Shown piece by piece: positions 17,943-25,155 of a stretch of 64,000 bases of DNA. Every line of letters starts with the position of its first letter. Positions within the stretch are counted from its first letter, which is position 1. The position numbers and the translations under genes are program-made. The notes under the pieces are model-generated. The model was not told the origin of the DNA. It did no database searches and worked only from the letters and a program-made list of their open reading frames with translations. Source of the DNA: Coriobacteriia bacterium. Lineage in GTDB: Bacteria; Actinomycetota; Coriobacteriia; Anaerosomatales; Anaerosomataceae. The stretch spans positions 372,001-436,000 of the forward strand of contig JAUSBK010000007.1 in NCBI GenBank assembly GCA_030652115.1. The letters run 5' to 3'.

Positions 17943-18560
17943 ATGGAGGCGACGGAGAGTGGTGTGGTGAAGCGCGCATTCGACATTCTGGTCTCGCTGC
18001 TAGCGCTCTCCGTGCTGAGCCCGTTCCTGCTGTTGCTCCTCGGCCTGGTGCGCCTCCAGCTCGGCTCGCCTGCGATCTTCGGTCAAGACCGTCCTGGCAA
18101 GGACGGCCGAGTCTTCCGCCTGTATAAGTTCCGGACGATGACGGATGCCCGTGACTTGAGTGGAGCGCTGCTCCCTGACGCGGAGCGGCTCACCGCCTTC
18201 GGCAGCCTCCTTCGCTCGACGTCGCTCGACGAGCTGCCGGAGTTCTGGAACGTGCTCAAAGGCGATATGAGCCTCGTCGGGCCACGGCCGCTGCTGGTGG
18301 AGTATCTCGATCGCTACACGCCAGAGCAGGCGCGTCGGCACGAGGTTCGCCCAGGTATCACGGGTCTCGCCCAGGTGAGCGGGCGTAACGAGCTCTCCTG
18401 GGAGGAGCGGTTCAAGCTGGACGTGTGGTATGTGGACAACCACTCGCTATGGCTTGATTTGAAGATTCTGGCTATGACAGTGTGGAAGGCGGTTCGGCGG
18501 GAGGGTGTGTCCAGTCCGGGCCATGCCACCATGCCGGAGTTCCTCGGAGATCAGGAATGA
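17943..18560 (+). CDS. Short sugar-phosphate transferase (PglC-type, monotopic)
   Basis: About 205 residues: one membrane-inserted helix (FDILVSLLALSVLSPFLLLLLG) and the minimal catalytic domain, with RVFRLYKFRTMTD, SLDELPEFWNVLKGD, MSLVGPRPLL and RPGITGLAQVSGRNELSW. Enzymes of this size, such as PglC, load a phospho-sugar onto undecaprenyl phosphate from UDP-diNAc-bacillosamine or similar donors. Starts at ATG 17943 and GTG 17964 are both possible. The aminotransferase and dehydratase that would make such a donor follow directly, so the gene likely starts the second glycan made in this region. Confidence 0.87.
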   Translation: MEATESGVVKRAFDILVSLLALSVLSPFLLLLLGLVRLQLGSPAIFGQDRPGKDGRVFRLYKFRTMTDARDLSGALLPDAERLTAFGSLLRSTSLDELPEFWNVLKGDMSLVGPRPLLVEYLDRYTPEQARRHEVRPGITGLAQVSGRNELSWEERFKLDVWYVDNHSLWLDLKILAMTVWKAVRREGVSSPGHATMPEFLGDQE

Positions 18561-18573
18561 TCGGGGAGAGCAG

Positions 18574-19746
18574 ATGACCCGCTGGCCCGTCTTTGCCGAC
18601 GATGAACGTGCAGCCGCGGAGCAGGTGCTGGCCTCCGGCCGTGTGAACTACTGGACCGGCAACGAAGGTCGCGCCTTTGAGGAGGAGTTCGCCGCCTACA
18701 CGGGTGCCCGCCACGCGGTGGCGCTCGCAAACGGCACCGTGGCGCTCGAGCTCGCGCTTCATGCACTCGGCGTGGGGCCGGGCGACGACGTGATCGTCCC
18801 GGCGCGCACGTTCGTGGGAACGGCCACGGCGGTTGTTGCGCGCGGCGCGCGGCCCGTGGTCGCCGACGTGGATCGCGACTCGGGCAACCTCACGGTTGCA
18901 GCGATCGAGGCAGCGCTCACCGATCGCACGCGATGCGTGATCCCCGTGCACATCGGCGGCTGGCCGTGCGATATGGACGAGATCATGGCCTTCGCGGAAG
19001 CCCGTGGGCTCTTCGTGATCGAGGACTGCGCCCAGGCGCACGGCGCGCGCTGGAACGGCCGACACGTGGGGACGTTCGGCCATGTGGGCGCCTTCTCGTT
19101 CTGCCAGGACAAGATCATGACCACCGCGGGCGAGGGCGGGATGGTCATCACAAGCGATGATGACCTCTGGCGCCGTGCCTGGGAGTACAAGGACCACGGT
19201 CGCAGCATGGCGGCGATGGAGCGCGCCGCTGCCGACGGGGGATACGAGTTCAAGTGGGTTGCGGAGAGCTTCGGCACGAACTGGCGCATGACGGAGGTGC
19301 AGGCCGCCGTCGGTCGCGTCCAGATCGGCAAGCTTGACGGGTGGGTGGAGACGCGTCGACGCAATGCAGCAGCGCTCGATCGAGGCCTTGCGGGTGTTCC
19401 CGGTCTGCGCCTCGTGCTGCCGGCGGTGGAGGCCCTGCATGCGTACTACAAGTACTACGCGTACCTGGACCTTGCCGCGCTCGCTCCCGGATGGACGCGG
19501 GCGCGCGTGCTCGAGGAAGTGAACGAGCGTGGGGTGGCGTGCGCGCAGGGCGTCTGCAGCGAGATCTACCGCGAGCGAGCCTTCACCGAGGCCGGGTGGG
19601 CACCCGCAGGCCGACTGCCGGTGGCGGCGGAACTCGGCGATTCAGCGATAATGCTCCTGGTCGATCCCACACTCGATGAGGCGGATATGACAAAGGCAGC
19701 AGATGTGCTTCGGGCAGTGATGACGGAGGCGACCGGTGGAGCCTGA
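18574..19746 (+). CDS. DegT-family sugar aminotransferase (PglE-like)
   Basis: A 390-residue PLP enzyme with the aldimine lysine K180 in FSFCQDKIMTTAGEGG and the PLP-contacting Asp D151 in VIEDCAQAHGARW. The N-terminal SGRVNYWTGNEGRAFEEEFA and the second substrate loop match 4-keto-6-deoxy sugar aminotransferases. ATG 18574 follows GGGGAGAG. It overlaps the dehydratase gene by 11 bases. A PglF-like 4,6-dehydratase supplies the 4-keto-6-deoxy substrate, so UDP-4-amino-4,6-dideoxy-GlcNAc is the likely product; that is inferred from neighbours. Confidence 0.87.
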   Translation: MTRWPVFADDERAAAEQVLASGRVNYWTGNEGRAFEEEFAAYTGARHAVALANGTVALELALHALGVGPGDDVIVPARTFVGTATAVVARGARPVVADVDRDSGNLTVAAIEAALTDRTRCVIPVHIGGWPCDMDEIMAFAEARGLFVIEDCAQAHGARWNGRHVGTFGHVGAFSFCQDKIMTTAGEGGMVITSDDDLWRRAWEYKDHGRSMAAMERAAADGGYEFKWVAESFGTNWRMTEVQAAVGRVQIGKLDGWVETRRRNAAALDRGLAGVPGLRLVLPAVEALHAYYKYYAYLDLAALAPGWTRARVLEEVNERGVACAQGVCSEIYRERAFTEAGWAPAGRLPVAAELGDSAIMLLVDPTLDEADMTKAADVLRAVMTEATGGA

Positions 19747-21667
19747 TCTCGTAGCCGAGCCAAATGGCGATGAGGGCGGGTTCTGGATACGCCTGAAGCG
19801 CCTGTTCTACGAGTCCCACCCCGTGCAGATCGTGAGCATGATGCTCGCGGACGCCGTGATCGTGATCATGGCGCTCTTCCTGGCGTACTTCGCGCGGTTC
19901 GAGGGCGAGGTGCCGCCGGAGTTCCTGCAGTACAGCGTGCCCGCGATGTTCGTGACGATCGTGGTGTTCATTCTTGCGATGTGGTTCGCGCGTCTGTACC
20001 ACATCGTCTTGCGCTACGTGGGCATCCAGGTGATGGGGCGCCTCACCGCGGCGGTGACTGTCGCGCTCGTGGCGCTCACGATAGCGGACGTGGCGCTCTC
20101 GCAGTTCACCGACGGCCGCCCCGTACCCCTTGGCGTCATCCTCGCCACGGGCGCGTTCGCGTTCGTGGGCCTCGCGGCGCTCCGGAGCGTCGGCCGTCTG
20201 TGGGTCGTCATGACCGGCGCCGGACGGCGCGGCGACCACCGCGTCCTCATCATCGGCGCGGGCGACGCAGGCTCGCTCCTCCTGCGCGACATCGAGACGC
20301 AGCCCCAGCTCGGCTACAACGTGATCGGCTTCCTGGATGACCATCGCGCCAAGATCGGCCTCAAGGTGCGCAGCGCCGAAGTCCTCGGCCCCATTGCGGA
20401 CCTGCAGGAGATCGTTGAGTGCGAGGGCGTGGACGAGATCCTCGTGGCCATCCCCTCGATGGGCTCCGACCGCCGTCGGCAGATACTCGAGTTCTGCACC
20501 GCCGCTGGCGTGCCCACGCGCATGATCTCCGGCATCGCGGCCGATGCCGTCTCGACGGGCCTGGCGGACCTCAGGCCGGTCGAGATCGAGGACCTGCTCG
20601 GCCGCGAGCCCAACGAGATCGACGTGGAGCGCATCAGCGAGACGCTGACCGGCAAGGTCGTGGCCGTCACGGGCGCCGCCGGCTCCATCGGCTCGGAGCT
20701 CTGCCGGCAGATCATGCTCATGCGCCCCGCCAAGCTCGTGCTTGCGGAGATCGACGAGTCGCGCCTCTACGAGCTCTACCTCGAGTTGGAGGACATGCAG
20801 CCCGGCATCGCGGTGATGCGCATCTGCGACATCCGCGACGACCGTAAGCTCATGCGCGTGTTCGGTGCCGAGCGCCCGCAGGTGGTCTTTCACGCCGCCG
20901 CCTACAAACACGTGCCGCTCATGGAGGACGAGCCCGAGGAGGCCATCCGCGCAAACGTCCTCGGCACGATGAACGTGCTCCGCGCGTGCGAGGCCGTGAA
21001 CGCCGAGCGCTTCGTGTTCATCTCCACCGATAAGGCCGTGGAGCCGCGCAACGTGATGGGCGCCACCAAGGCGCTCGCCGAGCTCGTGATGCTCTCGGCC
21101 GCGCGCTACGGCATCGGGGCGATCGCGGTGCGCTTTGGCAACGTGCTCGGCAGCCGGGGGAGCGTCATCCCGATCTTTGAGGATCAGCTCCGGCGCGGCG
21201 GCCCCATCAGAGTCACGCATCCCGAGGTGACGCGCTACTTCATGACCATCCCCGAGGCCGCGCGGCTGGTGCTGCAGGCGCAGGCGATGAGCGAAGGCGG
21301 CGACATCTTCGTGCTCGACATGGGGCAGCCGGTGCGCATCGTGGACCTCGCGCAGCGCATGATCGTCCTCTCGGGCGTGCCCACGCACATCGAGTTCACC
21401 GGGCTGCGACCCGGCGAGAAGCTCCACGAGATCCTCGTGCACGAGGGGGAGGACCTCATCCCCACCGAATGCCCCGCGGTGACGCGTCTGAACGCGCTCC
21501 CACGGATTGCCCCTGACTTTGGCGACCAGATCGCCGACCTGCTGATGCAGGCCCGCCTCGGCGACAACCCGGGCATCAAGCAGCTGCTGGCGGAGCTCTC
21601 GGGTGCGTGCTTCGGCCAGCTGGCTGACGCCGGGGAGTGCTCCGAGTCCGAGCTCGAGTGGGAGTAG
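19736..21667 (+). CDS. Membrane nucleoside-diphosphate-sugar 4,6-dehydratase (PglF/CapD-type)
   Basis: A 643-residue enzyme with four N-terminal membrane helices (residues about 30-155), a first Rossmann domain (VLIIGAGDAGSLLLRDI) and a C-terminal extended SDR domain starting at VTGAAGSIGSELCRQI near 311. The catalytic triad region is S430-T-D-K433. As in other large FlaA1/PglF enzymes the usual Tyr is replaced by Met (M441-x3-K445). The C-terminal FTGLRPGEKLHEILV is diagnostic. GTG 19736 lies inside the end of the aminotransferase gene. It is probably the UDP-GlcNAc 4,6-dehydratase feeding that enzyme. A long open frame on the opposite strand here is a coding shadow. Confidence 0.92.
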   Translation: MEPDLVAEPNGDEGGFWIRLKRLFYESHPVQIVSMMLADAVIVIMALFLAYFARFEGEVPPEFLQYSVPAMFVTIVVFILAMWFARLYHIVLRYVGIQVMGRLTAAVTVALVALTIADVALSQFTDGRPVPLGVILATGAFAFVGLAALRSVGRLWVVMTGAGRRGDHRVLIIGAGDAGSLLLRDIETQPQLGYNVIGFLDDHRAKIGLKVRSAEVLGPIADLQEIVECEGVDEILVAIPSMGSDRRRQILEFCTAAGVPTRMISGIAADAVSTGLADLRPVEIEDLLGREPNEIDVERISETLTGKVVAVTGAAGSIGSELCRQIMLMRPAKLVLAEIDESRLYELYLELEDMQPGIAVMRICDIRDDRKLMRVFGAERPQVVFHAAAYKHVPLMEDEPEEAIRANVLGTMNVLRACEAVNAERFVFISTDKAVEPRNVMGATKALAELVMLSAARYGIGAIAVRFGNVLGSRGSVIPIFEDQLRRGGPIRVTHPEVTRYFMTIPEAARLVLQAQAMSEGGDIFVLDMGQPVRIVDLAQRMIVLSGVPTHIEFTGLRPGEKLHEILVHEGEDLIPTECPAVTRLNALPRIAPDFGDQIADLLMQARLGDNPGIKQLLAELSGACFGQLADAGECSESELEWE

Positions 21668-21834
21668 GGCGGGGGCAGGGCTGCACCACCCCTCGATTGG
21701 ATCCGGCTTAGAACGCGGTTGACTCCCATTGCTACGCTGCGAGGCGCGCAGCCTCTACCCGCGCTGGTTCCCCGGATTATCCTAGAAAGGGTATACTTCT
21801 CACGAACGGCGCAGCTCGCAAGGAGGTTGTCTTC

Positions 21835-22015
21835 GTGGCCTCCACCCTCGAAGACCTCCGGGCGTTTCCGGAAGACGTGAGGGTGGTCATGGGTTTCGCG
21901 CTCTATCAGGCGCAATGTGGTGGCAAGCATCTCTCGGCGAAGCCGCTCAAGGGATTCAAGGGCGCAGGTGGCGGCCGCAGATCGACTACATCGGGAGCGC
22001 GGGAGGGACACGTGA
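21835..22015 (+). pseudogene. HigB/Gp49-type toxin with internal deletion
   Basis: From GTG 21835 (AAGGAGG eight bases upstream) the frame reads ASTLEDLRAFPEDVRVVMGFALYQAQ and KHLSAKPLKGFKGAG, the N-terminal half of HigB-like RelE-fold toxins. It then stops matching the family. In another frame, 21968-22015 reads VAAADRLHRERGRDT followed by a TGA that overlaps the antitoxin ATG as TGATG, which resembles a toxin C-terminus. The middle of the toxin, with its catalytic strands, is missing. The frame that continues by chance fuses the N-terminal half to the antitoxin. The toxin should be inactive. Confidence 0.7.
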
Positions 22016-22374
22016 TGACAGTAGCGAGTGAATACACCGCGAGCAGCGGCAATGTCTTCTCCGATCTCGGCTTGCCCCAATCAGACGAGCTTCTGGCTAA
22101 GGCCGCGCTGGCGTCGCAGATTCTCGAGATCGCGCGTAGCCAGCGCCTGACGCAGGTGGAGACGGCGCGGATCCTCGGAACGACCCAGCCCCAAGTCTCA
22201 GACCTCTTCTCCGGCAGACTCGCAGGGTTCTCGCTGGACAGGCTCATCCGGTACCTGAATGCCATGGACCGCGATGTGCGAATCGTCGTGGGCCCCAAGG
22301 CGGAGAGCCGGGCACGTGCCACCGTCGAGGTGACCGGGAAGGTGACCGGTCAGGGGGGAGGCGTTTCGCTGTGA
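22015..22374 (+). CDS. HigA-type XRE antitoxin paired with a broken toxin
   Basis: A 119-residue DNA-binding protein. It starts MTVASEYTASSGNVFSDLGL, the usual N-terminus of antitoxins paired with Gp49-type HigB, then has an XRE helix-turn-helix (RLTQVETARILGTTQPQVSD, LFSGRLAGFSLDRLIRYLNA) and a strand ending VRIVVGPK. ATG 22015 has GGGAGGG about six bases upstream and overlaps the toxin-remnant stop. It looks intact and may still repress its own promoter, which would make it an orphan antitoxin. A start at 21835 would create a fusion and is less likely. Confidence 0.8.
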   Translation: MTVASEYTASSGNVFSDLGLPQSDELLAKAALASQILEIARSQRLTQVETARILGTTQPQVSDLFSGRLAGFSLDRLIRYLNAMDRDVRIVVGPKAESRARATVEVTGKVTGQGGGVSL

Positions 22375-22427
22375 CATTCGACGAACTCAGAAGCGAAGCG
22401 CTGCGGCTGAATGCGCCGCGTGGCTGA
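22371..22427 (+). pseudogene. Stub of an addiction-module component gene
   Basis: GTG 22371 overlaps the HigA stop (GTGA) and is preceded by GGGGGGAGG. It encodes only MTFDELRSEALRLNAPRG before a stop. The first 13 residues match the start of the addiction-module antitoxin family that also includes the gene at 23608; the rest is gone. Read as the relic of another antitoxin. With an 18-codon sequence, a chance resemblance cannot be excluded. Confidence 0.45.
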
Positions 22428-22508
22428 CGTGTCGGCCAGTTGACGCGGCCGTGGCCCGGTGGGCAGAATCTGGTAGCAGATTACCCCCGTGCTTCGGCGC
22501 AGGGCGCG

Positions 22509-22540
22509 AAGCCGCCTTCGGGCGGTTTCTGCTTTCTCGG
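22509..22540 (+). terminator. Rho-independent terminator with a UUCG tetraloop
   Basis: AAGCCGCC, the loop TTCG, then GGCGGTTT form an 8-bp stem with a C(UUCG)G tetraloop, followed by the T-rich stretch TCTGCTTTCT. It lies 80 bases after the antitoxin stub and probably ends its transcript. The rest of the gene-free stretch 22428-22747 contains only the higBA promoter at its end. Confidence 0.65.
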
Positions 22541-22714
22541 GCGAGACTCGGAGCGTGGGCGGTGAGGTTCGGGTGACCTCCCGGCAAGAATCGCCTAGTA
22601 GCCTGCCGGTATCCTGCGGGCGCGTGGACTTCGCGATGACCGTTCACGCGCGAATCTTGGTGAGCACGCGCGAACGTTGAAATCGAGCCCAACCGCTGAG
22701 AGGAGCCATAACGC

Positions 22715-22741
22715 TTGACGCATGACGCGTCGCGTTATACC
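22715..22741 (+). promoter_or_regulatory. higBA promoter, possibly leaderless, with palindromic operator
   Basis: TTGACG at 22715-22720 and TATACC at 22736-22741 look like -35 and -10 boxes, with a short 15-base spacer. The -10 box ends six bases before the higB ATG at 22748, so transcription would begin at or next to the start codon. The spacer holds the perfect palindrome GACGCGTC (22724-22731), a candidate site for autorepression by HigA. No Shine-Dalgarno sequence precedes the ATG, in keeping with a leaderless transcript. Confidence 0.45.
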
Positions 22742-22747
22742 TTAGCC

Positions 22748-23029
22748 ATGATCAAGTCGTTTGCAGATGCGGAGACCGAGAAGGTGTATCGACGGCAGTT
22801 CTCCCGGAAGCTTCCGGGAGACATCCAGCCGATTGCACTGCGGAAGCTCCGGATGCTCGCCAACGCTCACTCGATCAACGACCTGCGAAGCCCGCCGGCC
22901 AACCGGCTTGAGAAGCTGAGTGCGGATCGCGCAGGTCAGCACAGCATCCGCATCAACGACACATGGCGCGTCTGCTTCGTCTGGCAAGACGGTGACGCAT
23001 TCGACATAGAGATCGTGGACTACCACTGA
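22748..23029 (+). CDS. higB: Type II toxin HigB (RelE-fold mRNA interferase)
   Basis: A 93-residue protein starting MIKSFADAETEKVYRRQFSRKLP, with LRKLRMLANAHSINDLRSPP and the C-terminal RINDTWRVCFVWQDGDAFDIEIVDYH, the full HigB pattern. HigB cleaves ribosome-bound mRNA. Length and conserved basic residues are normal, so it is probably active. The antitoxin gene follows after 13 bases, in the toxin-first order usual for higBA. Confidence 0.92.
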   Translation: MIKSFADAETEKVYRRQFSRKLPGDIQPIALRKLRMLANAHSINDLRSPPANRLEKLSADRAGQHSIRINDTWRVCFVWQDGDAFDIEIVDYH

Positions 23030-23042
23030 GACGAGGCCACCC

Positions 23043-23348
23043 ATGACAGCCCCCATGCTCGCACCGGTGCATCCCGGCGAGGTTCTGCTCGAGGAGTTCC
23101 TGAAGCCGCTCGAGCTCAGCCAGAACAGGTTGGCGCTCAGAATCGGCGTGCCCCCGCGCCGAATCAACGAGATCGTTCTCGGCAAGCGCCGCATAACAGC
23201 CGAGACTGCGCTGCGTCTCGCGCGCTACTTCGATACGACACCCCAGTTCTGGCTGGGACTGCAGGCCGACTACGACCTGGATGTTGCCGCAGACGCGCTG
23301 GGCGAGCGACTGGATCGCGAGGTTCACCGTCACGCAGTGGCGGTATAG
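23043..23348 (+). CDS. higA: Type II antitoxin HigA (XRE family)
   Basis: A 101-residue protein with the diagnostic N-terminus APVHPGEVLLEEFLKPLELS, an XRE helix-turn-helix (QNRLALRIGVPPRRINEIV, then LGKRRITAETALRLARYF) and the family phrase TTPQFWLGLQADYDL. It should bind HigB and repress the operon promoter at 22715. ATG 23043 is only 13 bases after higB. Bases 23349-23607 downstream carry no gene or clear signal that I can identify. Confidence 0.93.
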   Translation: MTAPMLAPVHPGEVLLEEFLKPLELSQNRLALRIGVPPRRINEIVLGKRRITAETALRLARYFDTTPQFWLGLQADYDLDVAADALGERLDREVHRHAVAV

Positions 23349-23607
23349 CGACGGATCTTCTCCGCGCTTCGGTGCTGGTGAGGATCACCGACCTCGCGCT
23401 GACATGGTTGCGTGCGGCCCATGCGGCGAACGGCCCTTCGGCTCAGGGCTGCGGTTTGGGCAGGGGCGAGCTGAGCGGGCGGGGCGGCCGCACCACGGTT
23501 CAGGTTTGGTTTACTCCCTCGCGGTAGCCTCGATTCGTCGATGCTCCGGCGGAAGGGCGATCGTGGGCGGTGTTGCGGGGTTTCATGGATTTGGGCACAC
23601 TCCAGTC

Positions 23608-23838
23608 ATGGGTGATTCTCCAATCGATATCAGCTCTCTCTCGGCCTCAGAGCGCATCCAGCTTGCGCAGGACCTCTGGGACAGTGTCGTTGCTGCTGAT
23701 GCGGACATCCCCCTCACGCCAGCGCAGATGCAGGAGCTCGATCGTCGTCTTGACGATGCCAGCGCCCATCCTGATGCGAGCGTGCCCTGGGATACGGTCC
23801 GCGCGCGTCTGGAGGGACAGATCAGGCGCGGGCGATGA
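23608..23838 (+). CDS. Addiction-module antitoxin (ParE-partner type)
   Basis: A 76-residue acidic, helical protein: ISSLSASERIQLAQDLWDSV, then LTPAQMQELDRRLDDASAHP and SVPWDTVRARLEGQIRRGR. This is the standard pattern of the small addiction-module component paired with RelE/ParE toxins. It overlaps its toxin gene by ATGA at 23835. The toxin is frameshifted, so this is probably a surviving antitoxin without a target. Confidence 0.85.
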   Translation: MGDSPIDISSLSASERIQLAQDLWDSVVAADADIPLTPAQMQELDRRLDDASAHPDASVPWDTVRARLEGQIRRGR

Positions 23839-24138
23839 CAGACCGGGTCTTCGTTCGGCCGGCAGCTGAGACCGACATCTTGGAGGGTTCGCGCTGGTAC
23901 GAGCCGCGGTCGGCGGGCCTCGGTGCTGACTTCCTTCGTTCGGTGGATGCTGCACTGGCGGAGATCGCCCGCTCTCCCAGGCGGTTCCCCTGCGTTCACC
24001 GCGACATTCGGCGCGCGGATGCTGCGACGGTTCCCGTACGCGGTGTTCTACGTCGAGCGAGACGACTCTATAGATGTCGTGGCGTGCCTGCACGTCCGTC
24101 GGGATCCGCGGCGGTGGGAGGACCGCATCGAGGGCTGA
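23835..24138 (+). pseudogene. RelE/ParE-type toxin gene with a frameshift
   Basis: The first frame reads VFVRPAAETDILEGSRWYE, then GADFLRSVDAALAEIARSPR, the N-terminal half of a ParE/RelE toxin, up to RRA near 24017. One extra G at 24017-24018 moves the rest into the next frame, which gives MLRRFPYAVFYVERDDSIDV and VACLHVRRDPRRWEDRIEG, the conserved C-terminal half with the toxin's final strand. Removing the extra base restores a complete protein of about 100 residues. It may be genuine inactivation or a sequencing error. It overlaps the antitoxin by four bases. Confidence 0.8.
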
Positions 24139-24273
24139 GCTAGCCTTCGCAATGTCCCTCGTGCGGCGCATGCGTACGACTTGGATTGACGCGGGTTCTT
24201 GCACCAAATAGCGCACCGTGCTAGATTTGCACGCGGCGAGTCCCTCTCGCTGGAAACACGAGAGGGGATTCCT

Positions 24274-24606
24274 GTGCCCGGTGGTTCGCGTGAACGTCGC
24301 TGTCCTGCCTATCCGCTCAACGAAGTGCGGGCGGCGTTCGGGGCGGGGCGCTTCGAGGTGACCGGGCGTGTACGGCGGCATCTTGAGCGCCGGGGGTGGG
24401 GGTTTGAGACGGTACAGAGACGCATCTGCGACCTGTGCCCGGGTGACTTCCACAAGTCCCAGGCCCACCGAACGGAACCGGGGGTCTGGCTGGACATCTA
24501 CAAGCCGTTTGTGAACGGAGAGCGTCTCTACGTGAAGTACATGCCGTTCGGTGATGGCGAGAGCTTCATCGTTCTCTCGTTCTGTGGTGATGGCGAGCAG
24601 CATTAG
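24274..24606 (+). CDS. mqsR: MqsR-family type II toxin
   Basis: A 110-residue RelE-fold protein. The pattern YPLNEVRAAFGAGRFEVTGR near the N-terminus and DFHKSQAHRTEPGVWLDIYK with the C-terminal YVKYMPFGDGESFIVLSF match MqsR mRNA interferases. GTG 24274 follows GAGAGGGG and is chosen because the frame upstream does not match the family. The partner with a two-CxxC zinc domain follows after 12 bases. The upstream region 24139-24273 holds an imperfect inverted repeat around TAGCGCACCGTGCTA (24211-24225), a possible operator. Confidence 0.8.
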   Translation: MPGGSRERRCPAYPLNEVRAAFGAGRFEVTGRVRRHLERRGWGFETVQRRICDLCPGDFHKSQAHRTEPGVWLDIYKPFVNGERLYVKYMPFGDGESFIVLSFCGDGEQH

Positions 24607-24618
24607 GGAGATGCGGAC

Positions 24619-25074
24619 ATGAGGATTCCACAGGCCGAGGCCTTCTGTGCCGAATGTGGCGCTCGCGCTGTGCGCACATGCACGGACGCCATCCCCGTTG
24701 AGATGCGCGAGGGTACGTACCTCGTCGCTGGGTTCGAGCACCGGCACTGCGACGCGTGCGGTGAAGACTACATACGTGCCGAGCACATCGACCCGATCCA
24801 GATTGCTGCTGTTGCGATGGCGCGCGCATCGCTCGGCCGCCTCACCTCCGACGAGGTCCACGAACTCCGCCACTCGCTCGGCCTCAGGCAGTCCGACCTG
24901 GAGCGGCAGCTTGGCGTGAGTGCCGGCACCGTCGGGCGATGGGAGCGCGGGGAGGTGCTGCAGAGCCACATGGCCGACAACTTCATGCGCGTGCTGTGGG
25001 CACACCCGGAGCTGCTCGAGGAAGCCGGCGTGGTCGCGCGCGAGACGCGTGGGCCGTACCGAAAACGGAAGTGA
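24619..25074 (+). CDS. mqsA: MqsA-family antitoxin (zinc ribbon plus XRE HTH)
   Basis: A 151-residue two-domain protein. The N-terminal domain has C10-x2-C13 and C44-x2-C47, the zinc site that binds the toxin. The C-terminal domain is an XRE helix-turn-helix (LRHSLGLRQSDLERQLGVSA, then GTVGRWERGEVLQSHMADNF). Order and spacing relative to the toxin gene fit an mqsRA operon. The protein should neutralise the toxin and repress the shared promoter. Confidence 0.88.
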   Translation: MRIPQAEAFCAECGARAVRTCTDAIPVEMREGTYLVAGFEHRHCDACGEDYIRAEHIDPIQIAAVAMARASLGRLTSDEVHELRHSLGLRQSDLERQLGVSAGTVGRWERGEVLQSHMADNFMRVLWAHPELLEEAGVVARETRGPYRKRK

Positions 25075-25122
25075 ACCCCGCACGTCGGTTGGCGTACCAT
25101 AGGACCGACATTACCGCGGGGT
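25075..25122 (+). terminator. Stem-loop after mqsA, possible terminator
   Basis: ACCCCGC (25075-25081) pairs with GCGGGGT (25116-25122), and an inner GTCGGT/ACCGAC pair extends the structure. It begins at the mqsA stop. There is no T-run, so termination is uncertain. It lies between mqsA and wecB and may separate their transcripts. Confidence 0.35.
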
Positions 25123-25155
25123 CGTTCGCCACCCCCGAACGGGGGGATTCGCAGA

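Noticed and set aside
19583-21442. A minus-strand open frame of about 620 codons
   Set aside because: It mirrors the PglF-like gene; composition is biased and there is no ribosome site or recognisable domain.
24139-24273. A strong promoter before mqsR
   Set aside because: A TTGACG occurs near 24187 but the sequence at the expected -10 position (TAGCGC) is poor, so no promoter was annotated.
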